From: Anaerophaga thermohalophila DSM 12881
Lineage (GTDB): Bacteria > Bacteroidota > Bacteroidia > Bacteroidales > Marinilabiliaceae
NCBI RefSeq assembly: GCF_000191885.1
Contig: NZ_AEWI01000001.1
Location: forward strand, 124,001-188,000
DNA length: 64,000 nucleotides
Direction: 5' to 3'
Shown: positions 1-7,857 of the stretch, piece by piece
Numbering within the stretch: position 1 is the first letter of the stretch
How the letters are laid out: every line of letters starts with the position of its first letter
Position numbers and translations under genes: made by a program
Notes under the pieces: model-generated
The model's input: only the letters and a program-made list of their open reading frames with translations
Databases searched by the model: none
Told to the model about the DNA's origin: nothing

Positions 1-943
1 TCCACCCGGAGACGTCGCCCCCGTCCAGTATGGCCTGTTGATATTCCAAGAACTCTTCCTCGTCTGCAAGGATGGTTTCTGAATGGCACCGACACTGAGG
101 GTGCCAGCCTGTGAACTTAAATTCTTTAGGGTAAACGCCGGCCAGATTGTCGCAAATATCAGTGAAAGGCACCCCGTTTAGGGTGTGATTGTTTGACAGC
201 TTTACACGAATGCCGATAACGAAATCAAGTTGCTGAATGCGGGTAAAATCTGACGTTCTGTAAGCCATATTTACCTCGGTGCGGGTCAATCGCATAGCGT
301 TTTTGTGCGATGAACGGTAAACGCCCCGCCCGGGATGATAGGCCTTTGCATTCTTTGACAGTTGGAGCTTGCCATGCTTATCGCGTACCCGATGAAACAG
401 CTTATCGGGATTCTGCAAGTATTGTTTAACGTCACGACTAAGCGCGGCGGCGCTCTTCCCCTCTCCAAGGCCCAAGTCAAGAGCCATTTCAATTTCCTCC
501 TTGAACTGGTTCGTGTACTTCCAAACCCGGTCAGACAATGCCAGCCCCCCAATCTTGCGTGTCTGAAAAGCATAGAGCGCGTCAAGATTGCGGTTCATGT
601 ATTTTTTTATCTGGTCATTGGTCAGCTTTGAGTTGTGAAAAACCTGTTTTACAATCGTATCGTTCAGTTTCGCGGCGTGCAACCACTCTTCAGTTGTGCC
701 CTCAGTGATGGTCGCAACAATATCGCTCTTCATATTTGCCACGAGTTTTTCAATGGCTTTATTTGCGCGGGGGTATTGTTTAAAACTGAAAGCCTTACCC
801 GCCGGGGCCGTAAGACTTGCGCCAATTATAGCGGCGTCTTGTGCAGCCCCGGAGAATATGGCTGCAACTTTCTTCGCGTACTTTTCCTGTACCTCAGTGT
901 GTTTTTTAAATTCCTCAAAGTGAATATTTACTTTTTTAGCCAT
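1..943 (-). CDS. Phage head morphogenesis protein (SPP1 gp7 / Mu F-like), 3' end outside window
   Basis: The reading frame is open from an ATG at 943 (MAKKVNIHFEEF) to the window edge, 314 codons without a stop. The late part has the pattern of SPP1 gp7/Mu gpF minor head proteins: a TRTEVNMAYRTSDF stretch where a conserved Arg-Thr-Glu precedes the C-terminal domain, then GWHPQCRCHSE, the HxxCRC signature. Proteins of this family bind the portal and are packaged in the procapsid. The gene follows terminase and portal in the usual order and overlaps the preceding small gene by 8 bases, which suggests translational coupling. Confidence 0.85.
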   Translation of the reverse strand, partial: MAKKVNIHFEEFKKHTEVQEKYAKKVAAIFSGAAQDAAIIGASLTAPAGKAFSFKQYPRANKAIEKLVANMKSDIVATITEGTTEEWLHAAKLNDTIVKQVFHNSKLTNDQIKKYMNRNLDALYAFQTRKIGGLALSDRVWKYTNQFKEEIEMALDLGLGEGKSAAALSRDVKQYLQNPDKLFHRVRDKHGKLQLSKNAKAYHPGRGVYRSSHKNAMRLTRTEVNMAYRTSDFTRIQQLDFVIGIRVKLSNNHTLNGVPFTDICDNLAGVYPKEFKFTGWHPQCRCHSETILADEEEFLEYQQAILDGGDVSGW

Positions 944-1130
944 TCTTCGGTATTATCCATTTCCCGTTAATCGTTTCCCCAACTTCAATCTTCCCATCTT
1001 TCCATAGCTGGTTAAGTGCCCGGGTGTATTCAGCGCGGACATCTTCCAGCGTACAAAACGTCGGGTGTTTCTTCGCTTTTTTGCGTTCCTCAATCTTCGC
1101 CTTAATGAATTGCAGTAAAACATCTTCCAT
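936..1130 (-). CDS. Small phage protein between portal and head morphogenesis genes
   Basis: A 64-residue, highly charged protein. The first half is helical and lysine-rich (KIEERKKAKKH). The second half resembles a small winged helix ending in a GKIEVGETINGKWI hairpin. No family is recognised. Its stop codon lies inside the first codons of the head morphogenesis gene, so the two are probably co-translated. Small genes at this place in Bacteroidota phages are usually uncharacterised. Confidence 0.6.
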   Translation of the reverse strand: MEDVLLQFIKAKIEERKKAKKHPTFCTLEDVRAEYTRALNQLWKDGKIEVGETINGKWIIPKNG

Positions 1131-1143
1131 GATTGGATCCTAT

Positions 1144-2478
1144 TTAGTCTGTTAGATTAAAACTATCGGCCCGGCTTTCAGCTTTCAACCGTTCAAATTC
1201 CATGCTTGCATCGTTTGCATAAGACGTAAGCCCGACGGCTGTTTCCTGACTGAGAACAGGTTTTCCACCGGTGGCTGTAATGAGCGTTTCAACTGTTTCT
1301 TTAATATTATCAGGAAGAACACTGGTAAACTCAATATCGAACTCAACATTTGAAAAATCGCCTTTTTTTAGAATGTGTTGTGCCCCTGCTTTTAAGATGT
1401 TTAGCGCCCGACTCACAGATGTTTTGTAAACCCCTTGTTGGCGCTTGGCTTTGAGAATAGAACCGAAGAATAACAGCTTTAAAGCAACTCCCGAGATATT
1501 ACCGAGCCCCTGCTCTTTGAGGTGAGACCAATCAACCGTGTCGGTCATTCCGTAAATGAGTTTTTCTTCTGTGTCGAATTCCAGCTTTAACGCCTCCGGG
1601 GCCCTGTCCCATGAAATTACGTCAAGGTCTGCCTCGATGATTTTACCGCTATCCGTCTCCACAATATCCAGCTTCACGATTTTACCGGTTGCGTCTTTCT
1701 TGGGTATTGATTTTACCGCCCCTTTGGCCTTATACATTGGGGAAGAGAAGTAATCGTTTGTGTCAGCAAACTTGGAAAGATTCATTTCGTAACGGTCTAT
1801 CAATTCTTTGACGTCCCACCACTCCGGGTTCTTTTGTGACTGATAAACGACCGGGATTTTGCGGAATAAATTATCTTTCTTGTCTGTTTCAACCCATTCC
1901 GACTTTGCCAGTGTGTAGGTGATAATACTTTCAGCCGTAAAAACTCTGAAATACTGTTTTTTTGATGCACCGTTGGAAAGGTAAAACCGCCAACAAAAAG
2001 CGACTAAATCCCCGTATTCATCGAAAACCGGGTAATAAGTGCCGTTTTCATTTTTAAGAACGCGCGCTTTTATGACAACCTCTCCGGTGCGCTCAACAGG
2101 GAAAAATACAATAGCCGCCTCGGTCTCGGACATTACGGTTTCGGTGAAATCCAAAAACAAGGAATCCATTCGACACTTTTTCCAAAGAGCGATTACTTCC
2201 TTCGCTTTCTCTTCCGGTGAGGTCACATTTACGGGGCTCCCAAAAAGGAACGCGGACGCGGAATGCACCACTTTCTTTTGAAAGGGAATAGGAATCTTGG
2301 CGACCGTCACAATCTCATTTTTCAGAACCTTATCCTTTCGTTTTCCCACCTGAGAAACGCGTAATGTTCGGTCGTTTTCATACTCTTTTGCATAATCAGA
2401 AACCCCAGGCTTTGGGGTTAATACCGCAAGGGCTTTTTTTATATCCCCGGCATCTAATAGTTCTTTGATTGTAGCCAT
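1144..2478 (-). CDS. Phage portal protein (SPP1 gp6-like)
   Basis: 444 residues, close to the usual length of SPP1-type portals. The dodecameric portal sits at one capsid vertex and is the DNA entry channel and terminase docking site. Residues 50-90 (KIPIPFQKKVVHSASAFLFG) match the N-terminal wing of this family, and a helical, charged C-terminal crown follows. It lies between large terminase and the gp7-like protein, the standard packaging order. The ATG is preceded by a CA-rich leader (aacacaaacacacagaagc) nearly identical to that before the gene starting at 11644. Confidence 0.85.
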   Translation of the reverse strand: MATIKELLDAGDIKKALAVLTPKPGVSDYAKEYENDRTLRVSQVGKRKDKVLKNEIVTVAKIPIPFQKKVVHSASAFLFGSPVNVTSPEEKAKEVIALWKKCRMDSLFLDFTETVMSETEAAIVFFPVERTGEVVIKARVLKNENGTYYPVFDEYGDLVAFCWRFYLSNGASKKQYFRVFTAESIITYTLAKSEWVETDKKDNLFRKIPVVYQSQKNPEWWDVKELIDRYEMNLSKFADTNDYFSSPMYKAKGAVKSIPKKDATGKIVKLDIVETDSGKIIEADLDVISWDRAPEALKLEFDTEEKLIYGMTDTVDWSHLKEQGLGNISGVALKLLFFGSILKAKRQQGVYKTSVSRALNILKAGAQHILKKGDFSNVEFDIEFTSVLPDNIKETVETLITATGGKPVLSQETAVGLTSYANDASMEFERLKAESRADSFNLTD

Positions 2479-2498
2479 GCTTCTGTGTGTTTGTGTTT

Positions 2499-3978
2499 TT
2501 AGAATAATCCTAATTCATCGGCGTTTACCTCTGTAGTAACCACCGGTTTATTTTTCAAGTGGTAATCAATAGCGTAACAGAGGATATCCACGTACTCATC
2601 GTGTGATTTGTTTGGAAAACCGCAAACCTCTGTGATGAACTCTTCAATCCAGTCGCTGTCGGGGTCATCGACCAGATAAACGCGTCCGGCCTCAATCTTT
2701 GGAGACGCCGCATTTAAGCGCGTTTCTTTGCTGTCATTTGGAGAGGGGGTGCTGGTCACGTTCAACTCGGTTGCTTCCCGGAGCTGGTCAATAACCGAAA
2801 TCCCGTTTGCTTTTGGCTCTATGCGGATTGTGCTTTCATCTGTGTAACCGTTTTTAAGAGCGTATTTTTTTATGAAGCGTATAAGGTCAGGAAATTTCAA
2901 TCTGACCTTGGCCCCGTTAACGATGTAAAGGTCATTCCCGATTTTACACGTTGCGATAATTCCCGTAGGGTCGTTCTCTGTCTTTTCGGTGTATGCAGTA
3001 TCAGCAAAAAAAGTAATCGTTTGTCCTCGCCAGAGTTCACGAAAACGGGCGCGTGAAATAACATTGAACCACTCCCTTTTCACGATGTTACCACTATCAG
3101 CAACGGGGGATTGGTTATATTGCCCCGCATAAGCCCTGGAGCCGAGGTCGGTCAGCGCTTCATCCAGAACGGCCCGATTTAATCTTATTGGGTCAAGAAA
3201 GCCATTAATGTAATTGTTGCGTAACTCTTCTGGCTGAACGTCCCCGGTGGCTTCCGCCGGTAGGCAGATGTGTTTGATTCTGTCCTTTTTCTTTTTAAGA
3301 AGATAGCCTGTCACGTCCTCTTCATGGAGGCGTTGCATTATTGTAATTGTCGGGGTGTTCTCTTTATTCACCTTACGGCTGGCAAGCGTTTTCGTGTGTT
3401 CATTTGCCGTTTCCCTGAGTGCCTCGGAGGAAGACTGAGCCGGGTTTTGCGGATCGTCGTTAATGATTACATGGGCATGCTTCCCTGTAATGGTTCCCCC
3501 GGTGGAGGTTGCATACCGGGCCCCGGTGGCTGTGTTCTCATACGAACTCTTTCCGGCCTTATCGCGGCGTATAACCACGTCCGGGAACAGTAAGCGGTAT
3601 TTATCCGATGTGATAATATCGCGGCTTTTTTACGGCGTGTTCGATAGCCAGGTCGCCGGAATAAGAGTTTGTAATGATTCGGATGCTCGGGTCTTGCGTC
3701 CACAACCACGCCGGAAACATGATTGTTGTAATGGTTGATTTTGTGGTTCCCGGGGGAATGTTAACGATAAGGTCGTAAGGCTTCTTTGAGCGTGCAACGA
3801 TTGATTTACTGAGCTTTTGCAACTCATTACACAAGTACTCAATATGCCAGTTAAAAACCGGTTCCTCCCGGATAATAACGCCCCAGAAGCTCTTCACAAA
3901 CTCATAAAGTGATTTTGTGCAAGCCTCGCGTTCTATCTCAGTTAAAACCGCTCTCGATATTTTAAATTTCTGGCTCAA
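2499..3978 (-). pseudogene. Terminase large subunit, split by a +1 frame disruption
   Basis: The packaging motor ATPase/nuclease lies in two frames. Residues 1-120 (from ATG 3978) contain the Walker A-like NIPPGTTKST and the IRIITNSYSGDLA strand, then run off frame after HAVKK. The continuation, in the frame of 2499-3578, reads RDIITSDKYRLLFPDVVIRRDKAGK, then Walker B-like HAHVIINDDPQN and a C-terminal RNase H-like nuclease with FFADTAYT and DEYVDILCYA. Removing one base from the A6 run (minus strand; T run at 3626-3631) restores a single ~490-residue TerL. The start overlaps the small terminase gene by 17 bases. It could be a true mutation, a sequencing error, or +1 recoding. Confidence 0.85.
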
Positions 3979-4579
3979 TGTTGCGTGCTACCTCTAATAA
4001 TTGCTTTTTTACTTCCTCTGAATAGCCGGAAATATCAACCGTTACCTTGGCCCCCTCTAATGGTTCCCCGTTTGCGCCTGTTAACTCTCTTTTTTCAGGT
4101 GCATACAGACCAAGCAACTTCCGGCGCTCTTCAAGCTGTTTCCTTATTTCTGCCATAATGGAAACGTCGCCAATATTGACAACCTGTTTTTCCACGCGCT
4201 CAACGTTAACGGTTCTTATTTCTCCGTTCCCGCCGCGCCCCCTGTGAGGTGCCCCCCGGCGTTTCTCTTCGGTGCGGGTAAAATCCTGCTTTGATTTTTC
4301 CCACTGCTCCCAGAGCTCCTGCAAAATGTTATCAATGCGGGCCAATTCTAACTGGATGGCTTGGTCGGTGTCCTCAATGCGGGCCTCGCGCCATTCTTTT
4401 AAAAGGGCCTGTATATCGTCGTGTACAGACCGGGTGGAACAACTTTTGATGTCTAACCGGCGCTTTACCTCTTTGCAGATTTGCCGGATGCTGTACCCCT
4501 TACGGTAAAGCTCGGCAACGATTTCGCGCCGAGCTTCCCGCTTCTGTCTTGCTACTTGTGTTTTTCTTGGGACAGACAT
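3962..4579 (-). CDS. Terminase small subunit-like DNA-binding protein
   Basis: 205 residues. The N-terminus is a basic helix-turn-helix (residues 15-60: EIVAELYRKGYSIRQICKEVK) as in phage TerS and transposase-type HTHs. A long coiled-coil helix follows (EDTDQAIQLELARIDNILQELWEQWEK), then a Gly/Arg-rich linker and a C-terminal region including KLLGLYAPEKRE, a phrase often seen in Bacteroidota TerS-like proteins. TerS recognises the packaging site and regulates TerL. It directly precedes and overlaps terL, which supports the role. Confidence 0.75.
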   Translation of the reverse strand: MSVPRKTQVARQKREARREIVAELYRKGYSIRQICKEVKRRLDIKSCSTRSVHDDIQALLKEWREARIEDTDQAIQLELARIDNILQELWEQWEKSKQDFTRTEEKRRGAPHRGRGGNGEIRTVNVERVEKQVVNIGDVSIMAEIRKQLEERRKLLGLYAPEKRELTGANGEPLEGAKVTVDISGYSEEVKKQLLEVARNIEPEI

Positions 4580-4580
4580 T

Positions 4581-4868
4581 TTAATTCATGTTTTCAGTTA
4601 GTTCAATAAAGCGGCTGAAAAAAGCCCTATTGCAACTCGACATCTCAAAATAGGTTTTCCCATCTTCCGGGAATGTGTGTATCGCGAAATGACTTTCTGC
4701 CAGTAACCAGAGCGCCGTGTACCCCTCCGGTTTGAAGTGGTGTTCGGTAAAATCTAAAACGGTGTGCCCCGTCTCTTGGAGGATTTTATCAAAACTCTGT
4801 TTCAGCCTCTTCGGGTTCGTCTCCGAAATCCACTCTGAATGATTCCAAATCTTGCTCGTCATACTCAA
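4581..4868 (-). CDS. SpeD/SpeH-like S-adenosylmethionine decarboxylase proenzyme
   Basis: 95 residues matching the prokaryotic pyruvoyl-dependent AdoMet decarboxylase fold: TVLDFTEHHFKPEGYTALWLL followed by AESHFAIHTFPE. The Glu-Ser of AESH (around residue 58) is where family members self-cleave, the Ser becoming the pyruvoyl cofactor. Canonical enzymes read AESHISIHTWPE. The C-terminus is short (cellular enzymes are about 115-140 residues) but the conserved Cys (SSCN) is kept. The first 80 bases overlap the upstream ParB-methyltransferase gene. The role in the phage is unknown: polyamines for DNA packaging, base modification, or a changed substrate, since SpeD relatives can decarboxylate ornithine or arginine. 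Confidence 0.8.
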   Translation of the reverse strand: MSMTSKIWNHSEWISETNPKRLKQSFDKILQETGHTVLDFTEHHFKPEGYTALWLLAESHFAIHTFPEDGKTYFEMSSCNRAFFSRFIELTENMN

Positions 4869-6336
4869 TGATTTTAAAATTGTCTTTAATGTGTTTGGGG
4901 TCGCCTTTGTAAAAAACCAGTATGTTTTGATGAACCTTTACCACCTTTCGCGATTCCATCGCTTTGGCTGCTCTGAGGGCGCTGTTTGCTGTCTGCTCCA
5001 ATAGTATGATTTCGTTGTAAAGGGGGGCGCCGGCCTCTTTGAATGTTCGTTTCAGGTCGTCTATCATATTGTAATAAAACCCGGTTTTTTTATTCCGAAC
5101 GTCGCCGATAACAACCACAGCGAAACGGTTTTCTTTGAGGCATTTTAACGATTCCGTAAAGGCATTTTTAAGAATGTGAATAAAATCTTCATAACTATCC
5201 TGATTTGAAGCATCCTTTGGGTCGTCACTGTAAACCTCTAAATCGAAGTAAGGAGGGCAACTGAAAAGTAAGTCTTGTGATTCCGGCTCAATATATTTAG
5301 CGACATTTTGCCCGTCGTCATTAATATACTTTGCAGTCATACCTTCAACCCTCTCATTGTTTAACCGTGCTTGCTCGGGTCGTAATTCAATTCCCGTAAA
5401 ATTAAACCCCTCATGGGCTGCAACATATCCAAAAACGCTGTCCCCGGCGAAACAATCAAAGACATTGCCGCCATCAACACCGAACCACTTACATACAATC
5501 TCCGCCATAACAGGGTCAAGGATTGAAACACCTGTGGCAGTCACTTTCTTTTCAGCCTTCCGCTTCTCTTCCTCTGAAACATACTTCTCTAAGTATTCTT
5601 TGAATGAAATTCCCAATTTCTGACGGTGGGCTCTGGTCTTTTGATACAGGTCTTTATATTTAAGCTCAATCGACTTAATTAGAGTGTCGTTGCGGCTTTC
5701 TCCGTTGTCGCCGATAATCGCCCGCCATGCTTTTTTGCGTTTTTGCCATTCGCCTCGCCTTGAATCAAGAATAGAAAATGGAGGGACAATAAAACGCTCT
5801 CTAAGAACCCCGGCTGAAGACTCCCTCTTTTCAATATCTGCTCCCTCTCCTTCATCTTCTGTCTGCCAGACGTCAAGTCCCCAATCTTCGAGCTCTTTTT
5901 CATCCCATTCGTTTGAAAGCATGTCCATGTCCCATTCCCCGAAACCAACATTGTCTTTAATGATAAACTCGCGCTTTTCCTGCTCTGACAGGTCGCTCGC
6001 ATTCATCACAATAGCATGCGGGTTTGCCAGCCAGGCAGACCAATAGTTTTTCAATTCAATCTGTTCGGCCTCGGTTTTCTTTTTAAAATCAGCCAATCCA
6101 GACAAACGGAAAGCAACCTCTTCCGGGGTCATTTCTGAAATATAGCTAAGTGCCCGGTATCGCATATTCCCTCCCAGCGCAACGTATTGTTCATTGACGA
6201 CAATAGGGCGGAGGGCCAGCATTTTAGGAAATACAAGGATTGAATCAACCAGTTTTTCAAACTTGTGTTCCTTAATTAGTCGCGGGTTTGCGTTGTTTGT
6301 GGAAATCTGTGATAAACGTAAAGTCGTTGTTTCCAT
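4789..6336 (-). CDS. ParB-N domain fused to DNA methyltransferase
   Basis: 515 residues. Residues 1-110 form a ParB/sulfiredoxin-like nuclease-type domain (RLSQISTNNANPR, then RPIVVNEQYVALGGNMRYRAL). After an acidic linker, residues 270-480 hold an amino-methyltransferase: NVFDCFAGDSVFG is SAM motif I and DLLFSCPPYFD carries the catalytic SPPY/CPPY-type motif IV of N4/N6 methylases. Such fusions are common in phages just upstream of terminase and may mark DNA for packaging or protect it from host restriction. A palindrome at 6382-6403 precedes the gene and matches one before the nuclease gene. Confidence 0.85.
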   Translation of the reverse strand: METTTLRLSQISTNNANPRLIKEHKFEKLVDSILVFPKMLALRPIVVNEQYVALGGNMRYRALSYISEMTPEEVAFRLSGLADFKKKTEAEQIELKNYWSAWLANPHAIVMNASDLSEQEKREFIIKDNVGFGEWDMDMLSNEWDEKELEDWGLDVWQTEDEGEGADIEKRESSAGVLRERFIVPPFSILDSRRGEWQKRKKAWRAIIGDNGESRNDTLIKSIELKYKDLYQKTRAHRQKLGISFKEYLEKYVSEEEKRKAEKKVTATGVSILDPVMAEIVCKWFGVDGGNVFDCFAGDSVFGYVAAHEGFNFTGIELRPEQARLNNERVEGMTAKYINDDGQNVAKYIEPESQDLLFSCPPYFDLEVYSDDPKDASNQDSYEDFIHILKNAFTESLKCLKENRFAVVVIGDVRNKKTGFYYNMIDDLKRTFKEAGAPLYNEIILLEQTANSALRAAKAMESRKVVKVHQNILVFYKGDPKHIKDNFKIIEYDEQDLESFRVDFGDEPEEAETEF

Positions 6337-6381
6337 TAATTGAGTTTTTTTAGCGTATTTAACGCGATAAAATTACAAAAA

Positions 6382-6403
6382 AGTGCTTACTATGTAAGCA
6401 TTT
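6382..6403. promoter_or_regulatory. Palindromic operator-like site, copy 1 (AGTGCTTA family)
   Basis: Contains the perfect inverted repeat TGCTTAC-tat-GTAAGCA. It lies at the end of the nuclease gene and 45 bases upstream of the ParB-methyltransferase start. It shares AGTGCTTAnnnTnTAnGCAnTT with the site at 6773-6794. The binding protein is not known. Confidence 0.45.
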
Positions 6404-6755
6404 CCTTTAATGTGCTTTTTTGAGTTCCGGCCCGAATTTCAGCCCTTCGCTGTTTGACTGTCTCCCCGATAATTTTTAGCGTTTCACTTTTCATTTTCAT
6501 TTCAGGGGTGAAGCGCAAGAGCAACCAACCCATTGAGGCAGCAGTGTTGTATTTTTCAATGTCCTTGATAAATCCAGCACCCCGGGTGTGTCGGCCATGT
6601 GTCCAGACGCCGCCCTCGATTTCGATTGCAATTTTATAGGCTGGTATTGCATAATCGAAGCGCCAACGCCGGGTTGGGTGAAACTTCAATTCAGCGACAG
6701 CCTCCACGTCTAAATCGGCTTTCAAAACAGAAGTGAACAGGTCTTTTTTTCTCAT
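6390..6755 (-). CDS. Small PD-(D/E)XK-type endonuclease (VSR/DUF559-like)
   Basis: 121 residues. The core FHPTRRWRFDYAIPAYKIAIEIEGG gives the FD...EIE arrangement of restriction-endonuclease folds (catalytic Asp near residue 34, Glu-x-Glu near 45). GVWTHGRH and a DIEKYNTAASMGWLLLRFT strand follow, as in VSR and DUF559 nucleases. Phages of Bacteroidota often carry such a gene beside their methyltransferase, for recombination, packaging or self-protection. The ATG lies only a few bases after a TATCTTTG -7 element, so the mRNA leader may be very short. Confidence 0.7.
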   Translation of the reverse strand: MRKKDLFTSVLKADLDVEAVAELKFHPTRRWRFDYAIPAYKIAIEIEGGVWTHGRHTRGAGFIKDIEKYNTAASMGWLLLRFTPEMKMKSETLKIIGETVKQRRAEIRAGTQKSTLKEMLT

Positions 6756-6759
6756 ACAA

Positions 6760-6794
6760 CAAAGATAACGAAAAGTGCATATACCATAAGCACT
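6760..6794 (-). promoter_or_regulatory. Promoter with overlapping palindrome, copy 2 (AGTGCTTA family)
   Basis: On the minus strand TATCTTTG (complement of 6760-6767) fits the Bacteroidota -7 consensus TAnnTTTG. Directly upstream, 6773-6794 reads AGTGCTTATGGTATATGCACTT, an interrupted inverted repeat agreeing at about 16 of 22 positions with the site at 6382-6403. A protein bound here would cover the -33 region of the nuclease promoter. Confidence 0.45.
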
Positions 6795-6831
6795 CGTTTA
6801 ACTCAATAGCGTTTATCTGGGTGGCAGGCAT

Positions 6832-6861
6832 AAAAAAACCCCCGGGGCTATTCCCGAGGGT
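6832..6861 (-). terminator. Rho-independent terminator after the phage lipoprotein gene
   Basis: On the minus strand, a 9-base-pair hairpin with one mismatch (ACCCTCGGG / CCCGGGGGT) is followed by seven T. It stands 27 bases after the lipoprotein stop and separates that gene from the nuclease-methyltransferase group. Confidence 0.75.
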
Positions 6862-6887
6862 CTGTCTGTTTTAATTTGTTCCGTGTT

Positions 6888-7379
6888 TTATTGCTTTTTT
6901 ACACCTGTTATTTTTAGTTCAACAAAGTCTTCACTTGAATCTAATTCATAAATGAGGCCCGGAAACATCATTTCGGCATCTATCCCGAAGTTCGCATCGA
7001 CCCATTCGCTCCCCTCTTTGATTGGAAGCCCTGCAATATAAGAGAAAACCCCTTTTGCAGATTCGCCCCAAGAATTTGTTTCATCGAGAATGGAAACTTC
7101 TATTTCTGTTACTTCTTTATCGCCTGAACCTACAAATAAGACATAGAGGTCTGTTGAACCAGTCTTTTGGCGGGCCATCCATCGAGAACGGGTTTTTTCG
7201 AAGTCGGTTGATGTTTGAAATCCCTTTTCATACAATCGCTCGATTACTTCATTGGCTTCGATACCGGGGATTGAATAGGCTGGTTCCCCGTTCACTGATA
7301 CAAGATTCTGTTCTGGCTTAATGCAGCCTGTGAGGCTTAATAAAAGCGCAAAGATTGATAAACTGATAAACTGCTTCAT
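6888..7379 (-). CDS. Prophage-encoded lipoprotein, possible lysogenic conversion gene
   Basis: Starting at ATG 7379 the protein is 163 residues, beginning MKQFISLSIFALLLSLTGC, a textbook lipoprotein signal with lipobox LTGC. The mature part (SIPGIEANEVIERLYEKGF ... TGSTDLYVLFVGS) looks like a small alpha/beta domain of unknown family. An upstream in-frame ATG at 7445 would spoil the signal peptide. It is followed by its own terminator. Membrane lipoproteins in prophages often block superinfection, but nothing in the sequence proves this. Confidence 0.75.
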   Translation of the reverse strand: MKQFISLSIFALLLSLTGCIKPEQNLVSVNGEPAYSIPGIEANEVIERLYEKGFQTSTDFEKTRSRWMARQKTGSTDLYVLFVGSGDKEVTEIEVSILDETNSWGESAKGVFSYIAGLPIKEGSEWVDANFGIDAEMMFPGLIYELDSSEDFVELKITGVKKQ

Positions 7380-7429
7380 TATTGATAAGTTTTTAAAAAT
7401 TTGATGCCAAAAATAGCAAAATATAGGCG

Positions 7430-7696
7430 TTAACCATTCTTGCATCTGTGGTAAATAACTCTTTGAACAGGCTCGTAGCCTAATTTATAGGAGTCTCCAA
7501 AGATTGATGTTCCCATAAATTTGTCGTGTTTGATATTGTGAGCGTTTACGGTTCTCTCCAACCCTTGATAAATGATTGCGTCGCCGTCCCAAAGACCGCG
7601 TTCAATAAGGGCTATCATCCACGTCCAAACACTCCCGGAGTAATCCTCCGGGGGTATGGCGGGAATCATTTCTTCCTGTCTCTTCTTTTTACTCAT
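7430..7696 (-). CDS. Small phage protein of unknown function
   Basis: 88 residues, soluble, beginning with a basic MSKKKRQEE stretch, then Trp-rich (SVWTWMIALIERGLW). No family is recognised. Its start overlaps the stop of the preceding 53-residue gene by 8 bases (ATGAGTAA), so the two are coupled. Confidence 0.6.
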   Translation of the reverse strand: MSKKKRQEEMIPAIPPEDYSGSVWTWMIALIERGLWDGDAIIYQGLERTVNAHNIKHDKFMGTSIFGDSYKLGYEPVQRVIYHRCKNG

Positions 7697-7850
7697 TGTT
7701 TGCTTTTTTTATTGCGTTCTCTAATACTTCAAGCGTGACATCATCGACGGAGCCTCTGATAATATCGGCCCGGCCCATATTGCAGGCCCTTAAAAGGTCA
7801 GGCGCGGCGGCTATCAGGTGTGCGTCCATTGGTCTGTAAATGCTTTCCAT
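7689..7850 (-). CDS. Tiny phage protein with the LIAAAPDLL motif
   Basis: 53 residues from ATG 7850. MDAHLIAAAPDLLRAC matches the (N)ARLIAAAPDLLEAL motif found near the end of many Ea22-like and other small phage early proteins. The C-terminus (LEVLENAIKKANNE) is the usual helix. Function unknown. It overlaps the next gene by 8 bases. Confidence 0.65.
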   Translation of the reverse strand: MESIYRPMDAHLIAAAPDLLRACNMGRADIIRGSVDDVTLEVLENAIKKANNE

Positions 7851-7857
7851 CAAAATT

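Noticed and set aside
286-585. 99-residue minus-strand frame at the left edge
   Set aside because: It is the +1/-1 shadow of the head-morphogenesis gene, which is open through the whole 1-943 interval in another frame.
3467-3709. Frame reached by a -1 shift at the A AAA AAG heptamer in terL
   Set aside because: The translated frame (RPERVRMRTQPPGPG) has no terminase similarity. The true continuation needs +1, so programmed -1 frameshifting was dropped.
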